A program made the translations under genes and the position numbers. Shown in pieces: positions 1-11,724 of a DNA stretch of 64,000 bases. How positions within the stretch are numbered: the stretch's first letter is position 1; the number at the start of each line of letters is the position of its first letter. A model generated the notes under the pieces. It was not told the origin of the DNA and did no database searches. It worked only from the letters and a program-made list of their open reading frames with translations. Origin of the DNA: Planctomycetota bacterium (lineage in GTDB: Bacteria > Planctomycetota > UBA1135 > GCA-002686595); contig JAEUHY010000015.1 of the NCBI GenBank assembly GCA_016795325.1, positions 186,001 to 250,000 on the forward strand, written 5' to 3'.

Positions 1-468
1 CGACTCGAGCGTGTAGCCGCCGCCGAGCAGGCCAGCCACAGTTATCCGTGCGATCTTTCCGTCGGCGTAGGTCGGATTGCTCGCATCGACCAAATCCCGC
101 GCCTGTTGCTGCGCGTGCCAGAAATGCGCCTGCGCGTACGCGATCGACGCGCTCATCCACTGCTTGAACGAGTCCAACGCCGTGGGCGAGAGCGCGTTCG
201 GCGCGGTGGGAGACTGCTGCTCGCACAGCGCCTGCTGGAGTTGGACGCGCTGCTCCAACTCTTTGGTTCCCGCCTCGCGGATGCGGTCGACGATTTCGCG
301 GACGAGGAGCGGCGCTGCGTCGCTGCACACATCGAGTGCGTCGCGTTGCGCAGGCGCGCGCGGGCTCAGGGTGGGGCCCGGACTCGAGACGTCGGCCTGT
401 TGAGCGGCGGCGCTGAGCGCAAGGCTGGCGGCGAGGAAGGAACGGACAAAGACGGATGCGGCGTTCAA
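1..468 (-). CDS. Secreted protein of unknown function, N-terminal part (cut by window edge)
   Basis: An open frame of exactly 156 codons runs off the left edge with no stop. No ATG fits the frame upstream of residue 1, so the start chosen is a TTG that gives MNAASVFVRSFLAASLALSA, a standard signal peptide ending near AAAQQA. The mature part is rich in Ala, Gln and acidic residues and includes an amphipathic stretch (VREIVDRIREAGTKELEQRV) likely to be helical. A tryptophan/histidine-rich segment follows. I recognise no domain. It is transcribed leftwards, away from the peptidase gene's 3' end, with about 200 bases of featureless sequence between them. Codon pattern and the signal peptide make it a real exported protein; the exact start codon is less certain. 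Confidence 0.6.
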   Translation of the reverse strand, partial: MNAASVFVRSFLAASLALSAAAQQADVSSPGPTLSPRAPAQRDALDVCSDAAPLLVREIVDRIREAGTKELEQRVQLQQALCEQQSPTAPNALSPTALDSFKQWMSASIAYAQAHFWHAQQQARDLVDASNPTYADGKIARITVAGLLGGGYTLES

Positions 469-672
469 TGTTGTGCTCGTTTTGTGCTGCGGTGACCGCC
501 GGAATGGCGTTCGCGCGCGAGGCGTCGGCCTGCGAATCGCGCGTTGCGCCGTTCGCCCGCATGAGCGCGGCAAAGTTGCATCGAAATTGCAGCGCCGCGT
601 TCTGTCGGACGAGCCTGCCTGCGATTGCCGCGATGCGAGAGCCGAGGCGTCTGGCTCGCGATGCCGCAGGGC

Positions 673-2811
<2,139 letters not shown>

Positions 2812-2989
2812 CGCGAAATTCGAGCGGAGGCCGTGGGGACGGGTACAGCCGCGGAGAGTACGCCAGCGCGCCCGCGCGGCGGAAAGCGTTTCCTGCCGGC
2901 GCCGCGCCCGGCCGCGCCCTTGTCGATTCGCCCGCGTGCGATTGGAATGGACAGTGCTCGGCTCCGCGCGCCGTGCTTTGCTTCGCTCC

Positions 2990-5900
2990 ATGCTCCCCAC
3001 CTCCATGACGGCGCTTCTGGCGCGCGGTGCGCTGTCGTGCGCCCTCCTCGCTGCGCTGGCGCCGTCCGCGGCGGCCCAGGTGCGCGTGCGCCAGGTTTTC
3101 GGCGGGGGAGGAACGACCGGCGCCCTCTACACGCAGGACTTCGTCGAGCTGGTCAACCTCGGCGCGCCGCAGTCGCTCGCCGGCTGGTCGCTGCAGAGCG
3201 CCTCGGCGCTCGGCGGAACGTGGTCGGTCGCGCCGCTTCCGGCGGTGGTCCTCGGCAGCGGCAGCTCGTTCCTCGTGCACTACGCGACCGGCTCGACGCT
3301 CGGCGCGGGACAGGCGTTGGCGTTGCCGACCGCCGACGCGTCGACCTCGCTCGCACTTGCGTCGAGCTCGGGCAAGCTCGCGCTGGTCTCCTCGACGGTC
3401 GCGCTCAGCGGCGCCACGCCGAGCTCGCCGACGATCCTCGATTTCGTCGGCTACGGACCGGCGGCGAGTTGGAACGAGCCGGGCGCGCCGTTCAGCCCTG
3501 CTTCGAACGCACCTTCGCCCGGCGCCGAGCACGCGCTCCTGCGCTGGAACTGTGCGACGCCCGACAGCGACGCGAACGACGTCGACTGGGCCGTCGTGGT
3601 TCCCTCGCCGCGCAACTCGGCGCTCGCGCCCAACGTCGGTTTGCACGCGGTTGCGTTGTGTGCGCCTCGCGCCGCGGAGGCGGGACAGAGCGTGCGCTTG
3701 ACCGTCGACGTCCGCGCGTGTGGTGGCGCGCTGTTGAGCGGCGCCGCGAACGTGAACGTCGACCTCACGCCGCTGGGCGGCGCGGCGAACGTTGCGCTTC
3801 TCGACGACGGCCTCGCCGGCGATGCGCAGGCCGGCGACGGCGTTTACTCCACGCTCGCGAGCGTCGCCCCAGGCACGCCGGTCGGCACGTCGCAGCTGCG
3901 CGTGAGCATCGCCGACGGCGCGCTGTCCACGCAGTTGTTCGCCGGACTCGAAGTGCGGCCGACGGCCGCGCCCAACAACGATGCGTGCGCGAGCGCGCTC
4001 GCACTCGGGCCGAGCCTGCCCGCGAGCGTGAGCGGCACGTTCGCGCAGGCGACGGCGGAGCACAACCCGCTGCTCTCGGGGAGCTCGATCGCGCCGCCCG
4101 GCTCGATGGGCGCGCGCCGCGGCGTGTGGTTCCGTGTGGTCGGAACCGGAACCACGCTCAGCGCGAGCACCTGCGCGTCGCCGCTGAACGCCGGCGCGAT
4201 TCCCGACACCGTGCTCATGGTGCTCGCGGGCGACTGCGACGCGCTGTCGGTGGTTGCGTACAACGACGATGCGCCGGCGCTGTGCGGCGCGGGGAGCGGT
4301 ACGGAGCGTCGCTCGAGCGTCGCTTGGTGCGCCGCGGCCGGCGAGACGTACTGGATCTGGCTCGCGCCGTTCCTCGGCGGCTCGCAGACCTTCGCGTACA
4401 CGCTCGACGTCGTGGACGACGGCCTGCCGTGTGCGAGCGCCGCGCCCTTCGCGCTCTGTGCGGCGCCCAGCGGCGGTTCGCTCGAACTCGAAGCGAGCGT
4501 CGGTCCCGCCGCGAACGACGGCTGCGACTCGAACGCCGAGTTCTTTGTCAGTGCGGCGCCGAGCTTTCCGGCGCAGCGTTGGGTCGGCACGGCGCGCCAG
4601 CAGGCCAACGCGCGCGACACGGATTGGTACCGCTTCCAGGCGAGCTCGTCGACGAGTGTGACGGCGCAGCTCGAGGCTCAGTTCCACGGCGTCCTCGAGG
4701 TTTGGGCGCTGAATTCGACCGGCAGTTGCAGCGGCGCTGCGTTGCTCTCCAGCAGCGCTCCCGCGGCGCGTTGCTCGGTGAGTGCGATCAACTTCTCCGT
4801 CGTCGCCGGCGAGTGGTACGCCGTGCGCGTCGTGCCGCAGAACACCTTCGCGGGCGCTGCGTTCGGCGGTTTTTCGCCGGGGGGCCGCGGCGTCGGCTAC
4901 GCGCTCGAGTTGGCGCTGCCGAATCCGATCCCCAACGACACGTGCCTCGGCGCGTTCGCGCTCGCTTGTCCTTCGAGCACGAGCGGCGCCACAACGGGCG
5001 CCGACATCGACCTCGGCGCGCCGATCTGCGTTGCGCCCGGCGGGCAGGACGCGTCGCCGCTCGCGCCCGGCGTGTGGTATTCGCTCACGCTTCCCGGTGC
5101 GACTGGTCTCGATGACCGTGTCGTCAGCGCGCAGCTCTCGAGCGCCGCGTTCGACGCGCGCATCAGCGTCTTCGAGGGCGCTTGCGGGTCGCTCGTGTGC
5201 GTCGCCGCGAACGACGACGCGTCGCCGGCGGGATTGCCGTTGGTCGCGTGGCGCGCGAGCGCAGCGACGAACTACTGGATCCTCGTGCACGGCGCGCCGA
5301 GCGAAAGCGGCGCATTCCAGCTCGAATTGGAGTGCGCGTTGCCCGCGGCGAACGACGACTGCGCGAGCGCCACGCTGCTGAGCTCCGCGAGCGGCGCGCT
5401 CGCCGGCGATTTCGTCGGCGCGACGGCCAGCGTCGGCAGCGCTTGGACGCAGGCGGCGAGCTGCGCTCCGCCCTACGCGTTCTTCGACGTGTGGTACGAG
5501 CTCGAGCTCGACTGCGCGACGAACGTGTCGCTCGACACCTGCGGCGCGAGCGACACGTTGCTGTCCGTGCACTCGGCCTGTCCGAGCGCGAGCGCGACGT
5601 TCGAGCTCGGCGGCGCCTGCAACGACGACGGCGCCGGCGCTTGCGCGCCGGGTGCGGAGCTCTCGCTCGCTCTCGGGCCGGGCTCGTACCTCGTCCGCGT
5701 CGCGAGCGCGGCGCCGGCTGGAGCGTTCACGCTGACGTGGTCCCAGGCGGACAGCGACGGCGACGGCGCGCTCGACTGCGTCGACGGCTGCCCGCTCGAT
5801 CCGCTCAAGCTCGCTCCCGGTGCGTGCGGTTGTGGTTCGATCGATGTCGACAGCGATGGCGACGGCGCGTTCGACTGCGTCGACGCTTGCCCGCTCGATC

Positions 5901-7543
5901 CGTTGAAGATTGCCCCCGGACAGTGCGGCTGCGGAGTTGCGGACCTTGACAGCGACGGCGACGGTACGGCGGATTGCGTCGACAACTGCCCGCTCGATCC
6001 GCTCAAACTCGCTCCTGGGCAGTGCGGCTGCGGAGTTGTGGACCTCGATAGCGATGGCGACGCCGTTGCGGACTGCGTCGACGGTTGTCCGCTCGATCCG
6101 CTCAAGCTCGCACCCGGCGCTTGCGGTTGCGGAACGCCCGATGTCGACAGCGATGGCGACGGAGCGCTCGACTGCGTCGACGGCTGTCCGCTCGATCCGC
6201 TCAAGCTCGCACCCGGCGCGTGCGGCTGCGGAACGCCCGATGTCGACAGCGATGGCGACGGCGCGCTCGACTGCGTCGACGGCTGTCCGCTCGATCCGCT
6301 CAAGCTCGCGCCCGGCGCCTGCGGCTGCGGAACGCCCGACGTCGACAGCGATGGCGACGGTGCCTTCGACTGCGTCGACAACTGTCCGCTCGATCCGCTG
6401 AAGACGTCGCCGGGCCAGTGCGGCTGCAGCGTCGTGGACCTCGACAGCGACGCCGACGGAACGGCGGACTGCGTCGACGATTGTCCGCTTGATCCGCTGA
6501 AAACTGCTCCTGGCCAGTGCGGCTGCGGAGTTGCGGACCTCGACAGCGATGGCGACAGCGTCGCCGACTGCGTCGACGGCTGCCCGCTCGATCCGCTCAA
6601 GCTCACAGCCGGCGCGTGCGGCTGCGGAACGCCCGATGTCGACAGCGATGGCGACGGCGCGCTCGACTGCGTCGACGGCTGCCCGTTCGATCCGCTCAAG
6701 CTCGCTCCCGGCACGTGCGGTTGCGGTTCACCCGACGTCGACAGCGATGGCGATGGCGCGCTCGACTGCGTCGACGGCTGCCCGTTCGATCCGCTCAAGC
6801 TTGCACCCGGCGCCTGCGGCTGCGGAACGCCCGAGGTCGACAGCGACGGCGACGGCGCGTTCGACTGCGTCGACAACTGCCCGCTCGATCCGCTGAAAAC
6901 GGCGCCGGGCCAGTGCGGCTGCGGAGTCGCGGACCTCGACACCGACGGCGACAGGGTCGCGGACTGCGTGGACAACTGCGACGCGCTCGCGAATCCGGCG
7001 CAGGCCGATTGCGACCTCGACGGCGTCGGCGACGTGTGCGAGTACGCGGCCGGAACCGCGCGCGACCTCAACAACAACGGCCAGCCCGACAACTGCGAGC
7101 TCGGCGCGTTCTTCAACTACTGCACGGCGGGCACTTCGACCGCGGGTTGCACGGCCGCGATGGGCGCGAGCGGCGTGCTGAGCGCGAGCGCGACGAGCGG
7201 GTTCATGCTCGGCGCCACGGGTGTGGAGGGCGACAAGCTCGGCATCCTCTTCTACAGCATCAGCGGCCCCGCATCGCAGCCGTGGTTCGGCGGCTCGACC
7301 AGCTTCAAGTGCGTGAAGTCGCCGATGCAGCGCCTCACGCCGCTGGTCTCGGGCGGAACCGCGGGCGCCTGCGACGGCCAGTTGATGCAGGACGTGCAGG
7401 TCTACTTCGCCGCCAATCCGGCCGCGCTCGGCGCGCCGCTCACCGTCGGCGGCTTGTACAGCTTCCAGGCTTGGTATCGCGATCCTCCTGCGCCGGCGAC
7501 GACCTCGCTCTCCGACGCACTGCAGGTCACGTGCGCGCCGTGA
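2990..7543 (+). CDS. Giant secreted protein: lamin-tail domain, thrombospondin type-3 repeats, C-terminal YCTAG domain
   Basis: A 1,517-residue exported protein. The start MLPTSMTALLARGALSCALL gives a signal peptide ending near SAAAQ; ATG 3005 is an alternative. Domain order: lamin-tail-like domain (about 31-200, with FVELVNLGAPQSLAGWSLQ), a CARDB-like beta domain (about 210-330), several Cys-containing beta-sandwich modules resembling bacterial pre-peptidase/adhesin domains (about 335-915), twelve exact 33-residue thrombospondin type-3-like repeats from residue 921, one canonical repeat, then a roughly 140-residue domain starting YCTAGTST. The Asp-rich repeats (DSDGDG, with paired Cys) are expected to bind calcium and form a rigid stalk. 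It is probably a surface or matrix protein; the partner is unknown. The gene overlaps the next by four bases. Confidence 0.9.
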   Translation: MLPTSMTALLARGALSCALLAALAPSAAAQVRVRQVFGGGGTTGALYTQDFVELVNLGAPQSLAGWSLQSASALGGTWSVAPLPAVVLGSGSSFLVHYATGSTLGAGQALALPTADASTSLALASSSGKLALVSSTVALSGATPSSPTILDFVGYGPAASWNEPGAPFSPASNAPSPGAEHALLRWNCATPDSDANDVDWAVVVPSPRNSALAPNVGLHAVALCAPRAAEAGQSVRLTVDVRACGGALLSGAANVNVDLTPLGGAANVALLDDGLAGDAQAGDGVYSTLASVAPGTPVGTSQLRVSIADGALSTQLFAGLEVRPTAAPNNDACASALALGPSLPASVSGTFAQATAEHNPLLSGSSIAPPGSMGARRGVWFRVVGTGTTLSASTCASPLNAGAIPDTVLMVLAGDCDALSVVAYNDDAPALCGAGSGTERRSSVAWCAAAGETYWIWLAPFLGGSQTFAYTLDVVDDGLPCASAAPFALCAAPSGGSLELEASVGPAANDGCDSNAEFFVSAAPSFPAQRWVGTARQQANARDTDWYRFQASSSTSVTAQLEAQFHGVLEVWALNSTGSCSGAALLSSSAPAARCSVSAINFSVVAGEWYAVRVVPQNTFAGAAFGGFSPGGRGVGYALELALPNPIPNDTCLGAFALACPSSTSGATTGADIDLGAPICVAPGGQDASPLAPGVWYSLTLPGATGLDDRVVSAQLSSAAFDARISVFEGACGSLVCVAANDDASPAGLPLVAWRASAATNYWILVHGAPSESGAFQLELECALPAANDDCASATLLSSASGALAGDFVGATASVGSAWTQAASCAPPYAFFDVWYELELDCATNVSLDTCGASDTLLSVHSACPSASATFELGGACNDDGAGACAPGAELSLALGPGSYLVRVASAAPAGAFTLTWSQADSDGDGALDCVDGCPLDPLKLAPGACGCGSIDVDSDGDGAFDCVDACPLDPLKIAPGQCGCGVADLDSDGDGTADCVDNCPLDPLKLAPGQCGCGVVDLDSDGDAVADCVDGCPLDPLKLAPGACGCGTPDVDSDGDGALDCVDGCPLDPLKLAPGACGCGTPDVDSDGDGALDCVDGCPLDPLKLAPGACGCGTPDVDSDGDGAFDCVDNCPLDPLKTSPGQCGCSVVDLDSDADGTADCVDDCPLDPLKTAPGQCGCGVADLDSDGDSVADCVDGCPLDPLKLTAGACGCGTPDVDSDGDGALDCVDGCPFDPLKLAPGTCGCGSPDVDSDGDGALDCVDGCPFDPLKLAPGACGCGTPEVDSDGDGAFDCVDNCPLDPLKTAPGQCGCGVADLDTDGDRVADCVDNCDALANPAQADCDLDGVGDVCEYAAGTARDLNNNGQPDNCELGAFFNYCTAGTSTAGCTAAMGASGVLSASATSGFMLGATGVEGDKLGILFYSISGPASQPWFGGSTSFKCVKSPMQRLTPLVSGGTAGACDGQLMQDVQVYFAANPAALGAPLTVGGLYSFQAWYRDPPAPATTSLSDALQVTCAP
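5750..6937 (+). repeat. Twelve in-frame 99-bp tandem repeats (thrombospondin type-3-like)
   Basis: Twelve units, each exactly 99 bp, encode 33 residues of the form DSDGDGxxDCVDxCP, then LDPLKxAPGxCGCGxxDV. The unit after the last one starts at 6938 and reverts to the canonical repeat form ending in DVCE. Units 5 and 6 are nearly identical in DNA, which points to recent copy-number change. Units ending TPDV and units ending VADL or VVDL are interspersed. Confidence 0.95.
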
Positions 7544-10500
7544 AGCCCCTGTCGACAAGCGCGTGGCGGCGCATCGCCGCGCTGGTCGGCCGCGTTGGGC
7601 TCGCGTCGCTCGGCGCTCTCGCGGCGCAGGCACAGGCGGAAGTTCGCATCGCGCAGGTGTACGCCTCCGGAGGCGCCGCGGGCTCGCTCTTCGCGCGCGA
7701 TTTCGTCGAGCTCTACAACTCGGGCGCGCCGCAGGACCTTTCGGGCTGGACCTTGCAGCATGCCAGCGCGAGCGGGAGCACCTGGAGTTCAGCGGCTCTT
7801 CCCGCGCTCGTGCTCGCGCCGGGCGAGCGCTTGCTCGTGCGCTTCTCCGGCGAGCTTGCGCTCGGTGCGGGACAGGCGCCGGACCTGCCGGCCTACGACG
7901 CAGACCATCCCGCGTCACTCGCGCCGGCGGGAGGCAAGCTCGCATTGTGTGCGAGCGCTGCGCCGCTCACGGGCGCGCAGCCCAACTCGGCGACGATCGT
8001 CGATTTCCTCGGCTGGGGCAGCGCGAACTGGCGCGAGCCGTTCGTCGCAGGCTCGGCGCTCGACAACGCGCCCGCGTTGAACAGCGCGGTCGCCCTGCTG
8101 CGTGCGGAGTGCGGCGCGCGCGATGTCGAGTCCAACGCGCTCGACTTCCAGCTCGCGTTTCCCCGGCCGCGCGGGCGCACGAGCAACTCCAGCGCCGGCG
8201 TCGACCTCGGCGTGTTCGTCACGCCGCGGCTGGCGCGTCCGCTCGACAGTGTGTTGCTCGTGGCGGCGCCGCTCGACTGCGCCGCGGGCGCGCAGAGCGC
8301 TCCCTGGGTCCTCAGCGTCGACGCCAGCGCGCTCGGACTCGGCGCGGCCGTGCCGCTCAACGACGCCGGTCTGTTCGGCGATGTTCTCGCCGGAGACGGC
8401 CTGTATTCGCGCAGTTTCAGCTTGCCCGCGGCGCTCGCGCCGGGCGACCTCACGCTTGCCGTGAGCGCCTCCGACGGCGCGCGCGCATCGCTCGCTCGCG
8501 CGGCGCTCGTCGTGTTGCCCGCGAGCGTGCCCGGTGTGGACGCGTGCGCTTCGGCGGAAGTCGTGAGCGGGCCCTTTCCGTTGACGCGCGTCGGCTCGCT
8601 TGCGGCGGCCAACTCAGAGACCAATCCGCTGCTTCACGCCAGCTCGTCGGTGAGCACGATGGGCGCGCGCCGCGGACACTGGCTGCGGGTGCTCGGCAAC
8701 GGCTCGACGTTGAGCGCGGACACGTGCCTCTCGGCGCCGCTGGGCCTGGACGCGCCCGACACCGTGCTCCTCGTGGCGACCGGCTCGTGCGGCGCGTTGA
8801 GCGTGGTGGGCTTCGGCGATGACCAAGTGAGCCTGTGTGGCGCCGGATTCGGCCCCGAGCGACGCTCGCGCGTCGACTGGTGCGCGGCCGCGGGCCAGGA
8901 GTACTTCGTGTGGGTCGCGGCCTTCAACTCCGGCAGCGTTCCGCTGAACTACGAGCTGCGCATTTCGGATCTGGGGACCGCCTGCACGCCGACCGTGGGT
9001 GGTGCGCTGTGCGCTCCCGACCTCGTGGACGTCGACAGTTTCGAGCGCGAGTCGCCGCTGGGCCCGGCGCGCAACGACGTGTGTCTGGGAGCGAACGAGC
9101 CCGAGCTGCTCGAAGCTGCGTCGCCGGCGCGTGTGCACCGCGGTCACGCGCGTGCGTTCGGCGCGCACGTCGACGTCGACGCATACCGCGTGTTCGCGCC
9201 GGTGAGCGAGCTCTACCGCGCGACGCTCGACGCGCCCTTCCGCGCGCGGCTCGAGCTGTACCAGCTCGGAGCGACGGGCGCGTGCCCGCTCGGCGCGCTG
9301 CTCGCCGCGAGCGCGCTGTCGGAACGTTGCGAGCCCCTCGAACTCGAGCATCCGCTGGTCGCGGGCGGCTGGTACGCGCTCGTGGTGCGGCCTCAAAACA
9401 GCGCCGATCCGGCTTGGCTCGGCGGATTCGAACCCGGCGGCGCCGCGAGCGCGTACACGCTGACCACGGAGCTCGGCAGCGCGCCGCCCAACGATGCCTG
9501 CGGCAACGCGGCGCAGCTGGCGTGCGGCGCAACGGCGGCCGGCACGACCTGGGGCGCGCGCCCCGAAGCAACAGGGCTGCTCAACGCGTGCGGCGGGCCG
9601 GGTGCGGGCACTTCGGGCGCGTACACGATCGAGCAGCCCGGCGTGTGGTACCGCGTCCAGGCGCCGTCCGGCGCCGACAGCGCGCTGTTCGTCGAGATCG
9701 AGTCAGCCGTGTTCGACTCGCGCCTGGCGGTGTTCTCGGGCCTGTGCAACGCCCTGGTGTGCGTGAGCGCGAACGACGACATCGATGCGAGCGGGCGCTC
9801 GAAGGTCGGCTGGCGCGCGCAGGCCGGAGTCACGTACCGCGTGCTCGTGCACGGCGCCGACGCCGTGCGCGGGCCGTTCACGCTCTCGGCGCGTTGTGAG
9901 CCGCTGGCCGACGGCGACGAGTGTGCTCAGCCCGTTGAGATCGACGGTTTCTCGGGCGCGGCGCTGCTGTCGAGCCTCGGCGCGACGGGCGCGAACACGA
10001 GCTATCCGCTCGGCGGCGCGGGAGGGCTCACGCCGTGCCTCGTCAACGGCCCGAGCACGTCGTCCTACTTCGATCAGTGGCTGAGCTTCGATGCGCCCTG
10101 CGACGGGCTCGTGCAGTTCGAGACCTGCGGCGCGTTCGAAGCCGTGCTGTCGGTGCACGCCGACTGTCCGTCCGCCGTCGATCCGTTCGTGCTCGCGTGC
10201 AGCGACGCTGCGCCGACGGCCTGCGCGCCTGGAGCGCGCGTCAGCTTCGCGACGGTGGCAGGCGCGACGTACTGGATCAGATTCGCGGCGCTGGACGGCG
10301 CCCAGGACGGCGGACTGGCGACGTTGAGCTGGAGCTACGCGGACGCCGACGCCGACGGGACTCCCGATTGCGCTGACGGTTGCCCGAACGATCCGCTCAA
10401 GCTCGCGCCGGGCGTGTGCGGCTGCGGCGTGAGCGACCTCGACAGCGACGGCGACGGTGTTGCGAATTGCCTCGACGGTTGCCCGAACGACCCGCTCAAG

Positions 10501-11631
10501 CTCGCGCCGGGCGTCTGCGGCTGCGGCGTGAGCGACGTCGACAGCGATGGCGACGGTGTTGCGAATTGCGTCGACGGTTGCCCGACCGACCCGCTGAAGC
10601 TCGCGCCGGGCGTGTGCGGCTGCGGCGTGAGCGACGTCGACAGCGATGGCGACGGTGTTGCGAATTGCGTCGACGGTTGCCCGACCGACCCGCTGAAGCT
10701 CGCGCCGGGCGTCTGCGGCTGCGGCGTGAGCGACGTCGACAGCGATGGCGACGGCGTTGCGAACTGCCTCGACGAATGCCCGAACGATCCGCTCAAGGTC
10801 GCGCCAGGCGCTTGCGGCTGCGGCGTGAGCGACGTCGACAGCGACGGCGACGGCGTTGCTAACTGCCTCGACGAATGCCCGAACGATCCGCTCAAGGTCG
10901 TGCCAGGCGCTTGCGGCTGCGGAGTGAGCGACGTCGACAGCGACGGCGACGGCGTCGCGAATTGCATCGACGGTTGCCCGAACGATCCGCTCAAGCTCGC
11001 GCCAGGCGCTTGCGGCTGCGGAGTGAGCGACGTCGACAGCGATGGCGACGGCCTCGCGAATTGCATCGACAACTGCGCTCCCATCGCCAATCCGCTGCAG
11101 AGCGACTGCGACGTCGATGGCGTCGGCGACGCGTGCGAGATCGGCCTGGGCGGCGAGCCTGACACGAACCAGAACGGCGTGCCCGACAGCTGCGAGTTCG
11201 GCGCGCTCGTGAGCTATTGCACGAGCGGAACGAGCACTCAAGGTTGCGTGGGTGCGATGGGCGGCGTCGGCGTACCCAGCGTCAGCGCCGATCGCTCGTT
11301 CTTGTTGCAAGCCACGGGCGTCGACGGGCAGCGCGCGGGTCTGATCTTCTACGGCGTCAACGGACCGGCGAACTCGCCCTTCGCTTCGGGCCTGCTGTGC
11401 GTGAAGGCGCCGATCCAGCGCTCGACAGCGCTCCAATCGGGCGGAACCGCCGGCGTCTGCAACGGCCGACTCACATTGGACTGGACCGCGTTCCAGGCCA
11501 GCTACGTCGGCCTGGTGGGGGCGCCGTTCCAGGCCGGAGATCTGGTCTGGTCGCAGGCTTGGTGGCGCGATCCGCAGGCGCCGTCGGGCGCGCGCGGCAG
11601 CAACGCGCTCCAGTTCACGCTCGCGCCGTGA
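7540..11631 (+). CDS. Second giant secreted lamin-tail / thrombospondin type-3 repeat protein (paralogue)
   Basis: A 1,363-residue tandem paralogue of the preceding gene. The start is a GTG overlapping the upstream stop as GTGA, so translation is probably coupled. The N-terminus MKPLSTSAWRRIAALVGRVG leads into a signal peptide ending AAQAQA. The domain order is the same: lamin-tail domain (EVRIAQVY..., FVELYNSGAPQDLSGWTLQ), beta-sandwich modules with the shared MGARRGxW motif, seven 33-residue repeats from residue 935, one canonical repeat, and a C-terminal domain starting YCTSGTST and ending with a WWRDP motif. Repeats here read VANC rather than ADCV. Likely the same role as its neighbour in the cell envelope or extracellular matrix. 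The repeat number differs between the two (7 versus 12). Confidence 0.9.
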   Translation: MKPLSTSAWRRIAALVGRVGLASLGALAAQAQAEVRIAQVYASGGAAGSLFARDFVELYNSGAPQDLSGWTLQHASASGSTWSSAALPALVLAPGERLLVRFSGELALGAGQAPDLPAYDADHPASLAPAGGKLALCASAAPLTGAQPNSATIVDFLGWGSANWREPFVAGSALDNAPALNSAVALLRAECGARDVESNALDFQLAFPRPRGRTSNSSAGVDLGVFVTPRLARPLDSVLLVAAPLDCAAGAQSAPWVLSVDASALGLGAAVPLNDAGLFGDVLAGDGLYSRSFSLPAALAPGDLTLAVSASDGARASLARAALVVLPASVPGVDACASAEVVSGPFPLTRVGSLAAANSETNPLLHASSSVSTMGARRGHWLRVLGNGSTLSADTCLSAPLGLDAPDTVLLVATGSCGALSVVGFGDDQVSLCGAGFGPERRSRVDWCAAAGQEYFVWVAAFNSGSVPLNYELRISDLGTACTPTVGGALCAPDLVDVDSFERESPLGPARNDVCLGANEPELLEAASPARVHRGHARAFGAHVDVDAYRVFAPVSELYRATLDAPFRARLELYQLGATGACPLGALLAASALSERCEPLELEHPLVAGGWYALVVRPQNSADPAWLGGFEPGGAASAYTLTTELGSAPPNDACGNAAQLACGATAAGTTWGARPEATGLLNACGGPGAGTSGAYTIEQPGVWYRVQAPSGADSALFVEIESAVFDSRLAVFSGLCNALVCVSANDDIDASGRSKVGWRAQAGVTYRVLVHGADAVRGPFTLSARCEPLADGDECAQPVEIDGFSGAALLSSLGATGANTSYPLGGAGGLTPCLVNGPSTSSYFDQWLSFDAPCDGLVQFETCGAFEAVLSVHADCPSAVDPFVLACSDAAPTACAPGARVSFATVAGATYWIRFAALDGAQDGGLATLSWSYADADADGTPDCADGCPNDPLKLAPGVCGCGVSDLDSDGDGVANCLDGCPNDPLKLAPGVCGCGVSDVDSDGDGVANCVDGCPTDPLKLAPGVCGCGVSDVDSDGDGVANCVDGCPTDPLKLAPGVCGCGVSDVDSDGDGVANCLDECPNDPLKVAPGACGCGVSDVDSDGDGVANCLDECPNDPLKVVPGACGCGVSDVDSDGDGVANCIDGCPNDPLKLAPGACGCGVSDVDSDGDGLANCIDNCAPIANPLQSDCDVDGVGDACEIGLGGEPDTNQNGVPDSCEFGALVSYCTSGTSTQGCVGAMGGVGVPSVSADRSFLLQATGVDGQRAGLIFYGVNGPANSPFASGLLCVKAPIQRSTALQSGGTAGVCNGRLTLDWTAFQASYVGLVGAPFQAGDLVWSQAWWRDPQAPSGARGSNALQFTLAP
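10342..11034 (+). repeat. Seven in-frame 99-bp tandem repeats (thrombospondin type-3-like)
   Basis: Seven units of exactly 99 bp encode DSDGDGVANCxDxCPxDPLK followed by xAPGxCGCGVSDV. The eighth unit begins at 11035 and is the canonical, non-identical closing repeat. Several units are nearly identical at DNA level, so slippage or recombination could readily change the count. Confidence 0.95.
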
Positions 11632-11724
11632 TTGCGCCGCGGCGCGTGTTGTGACGGGGCCGTGACGACGCCGGTCACGTAGCTTGGGAAGACTGGAAGC
11701 CCGCCCGCACTTCCCAACGCTCCC

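Noticed and set aside
5750-6937. The 99-bp repeats as a CRISPR array or satellite DNA
   Set aside because: They are perfectly in frame, encode conserved Asp/Cys-rich repeats and have no spacers.
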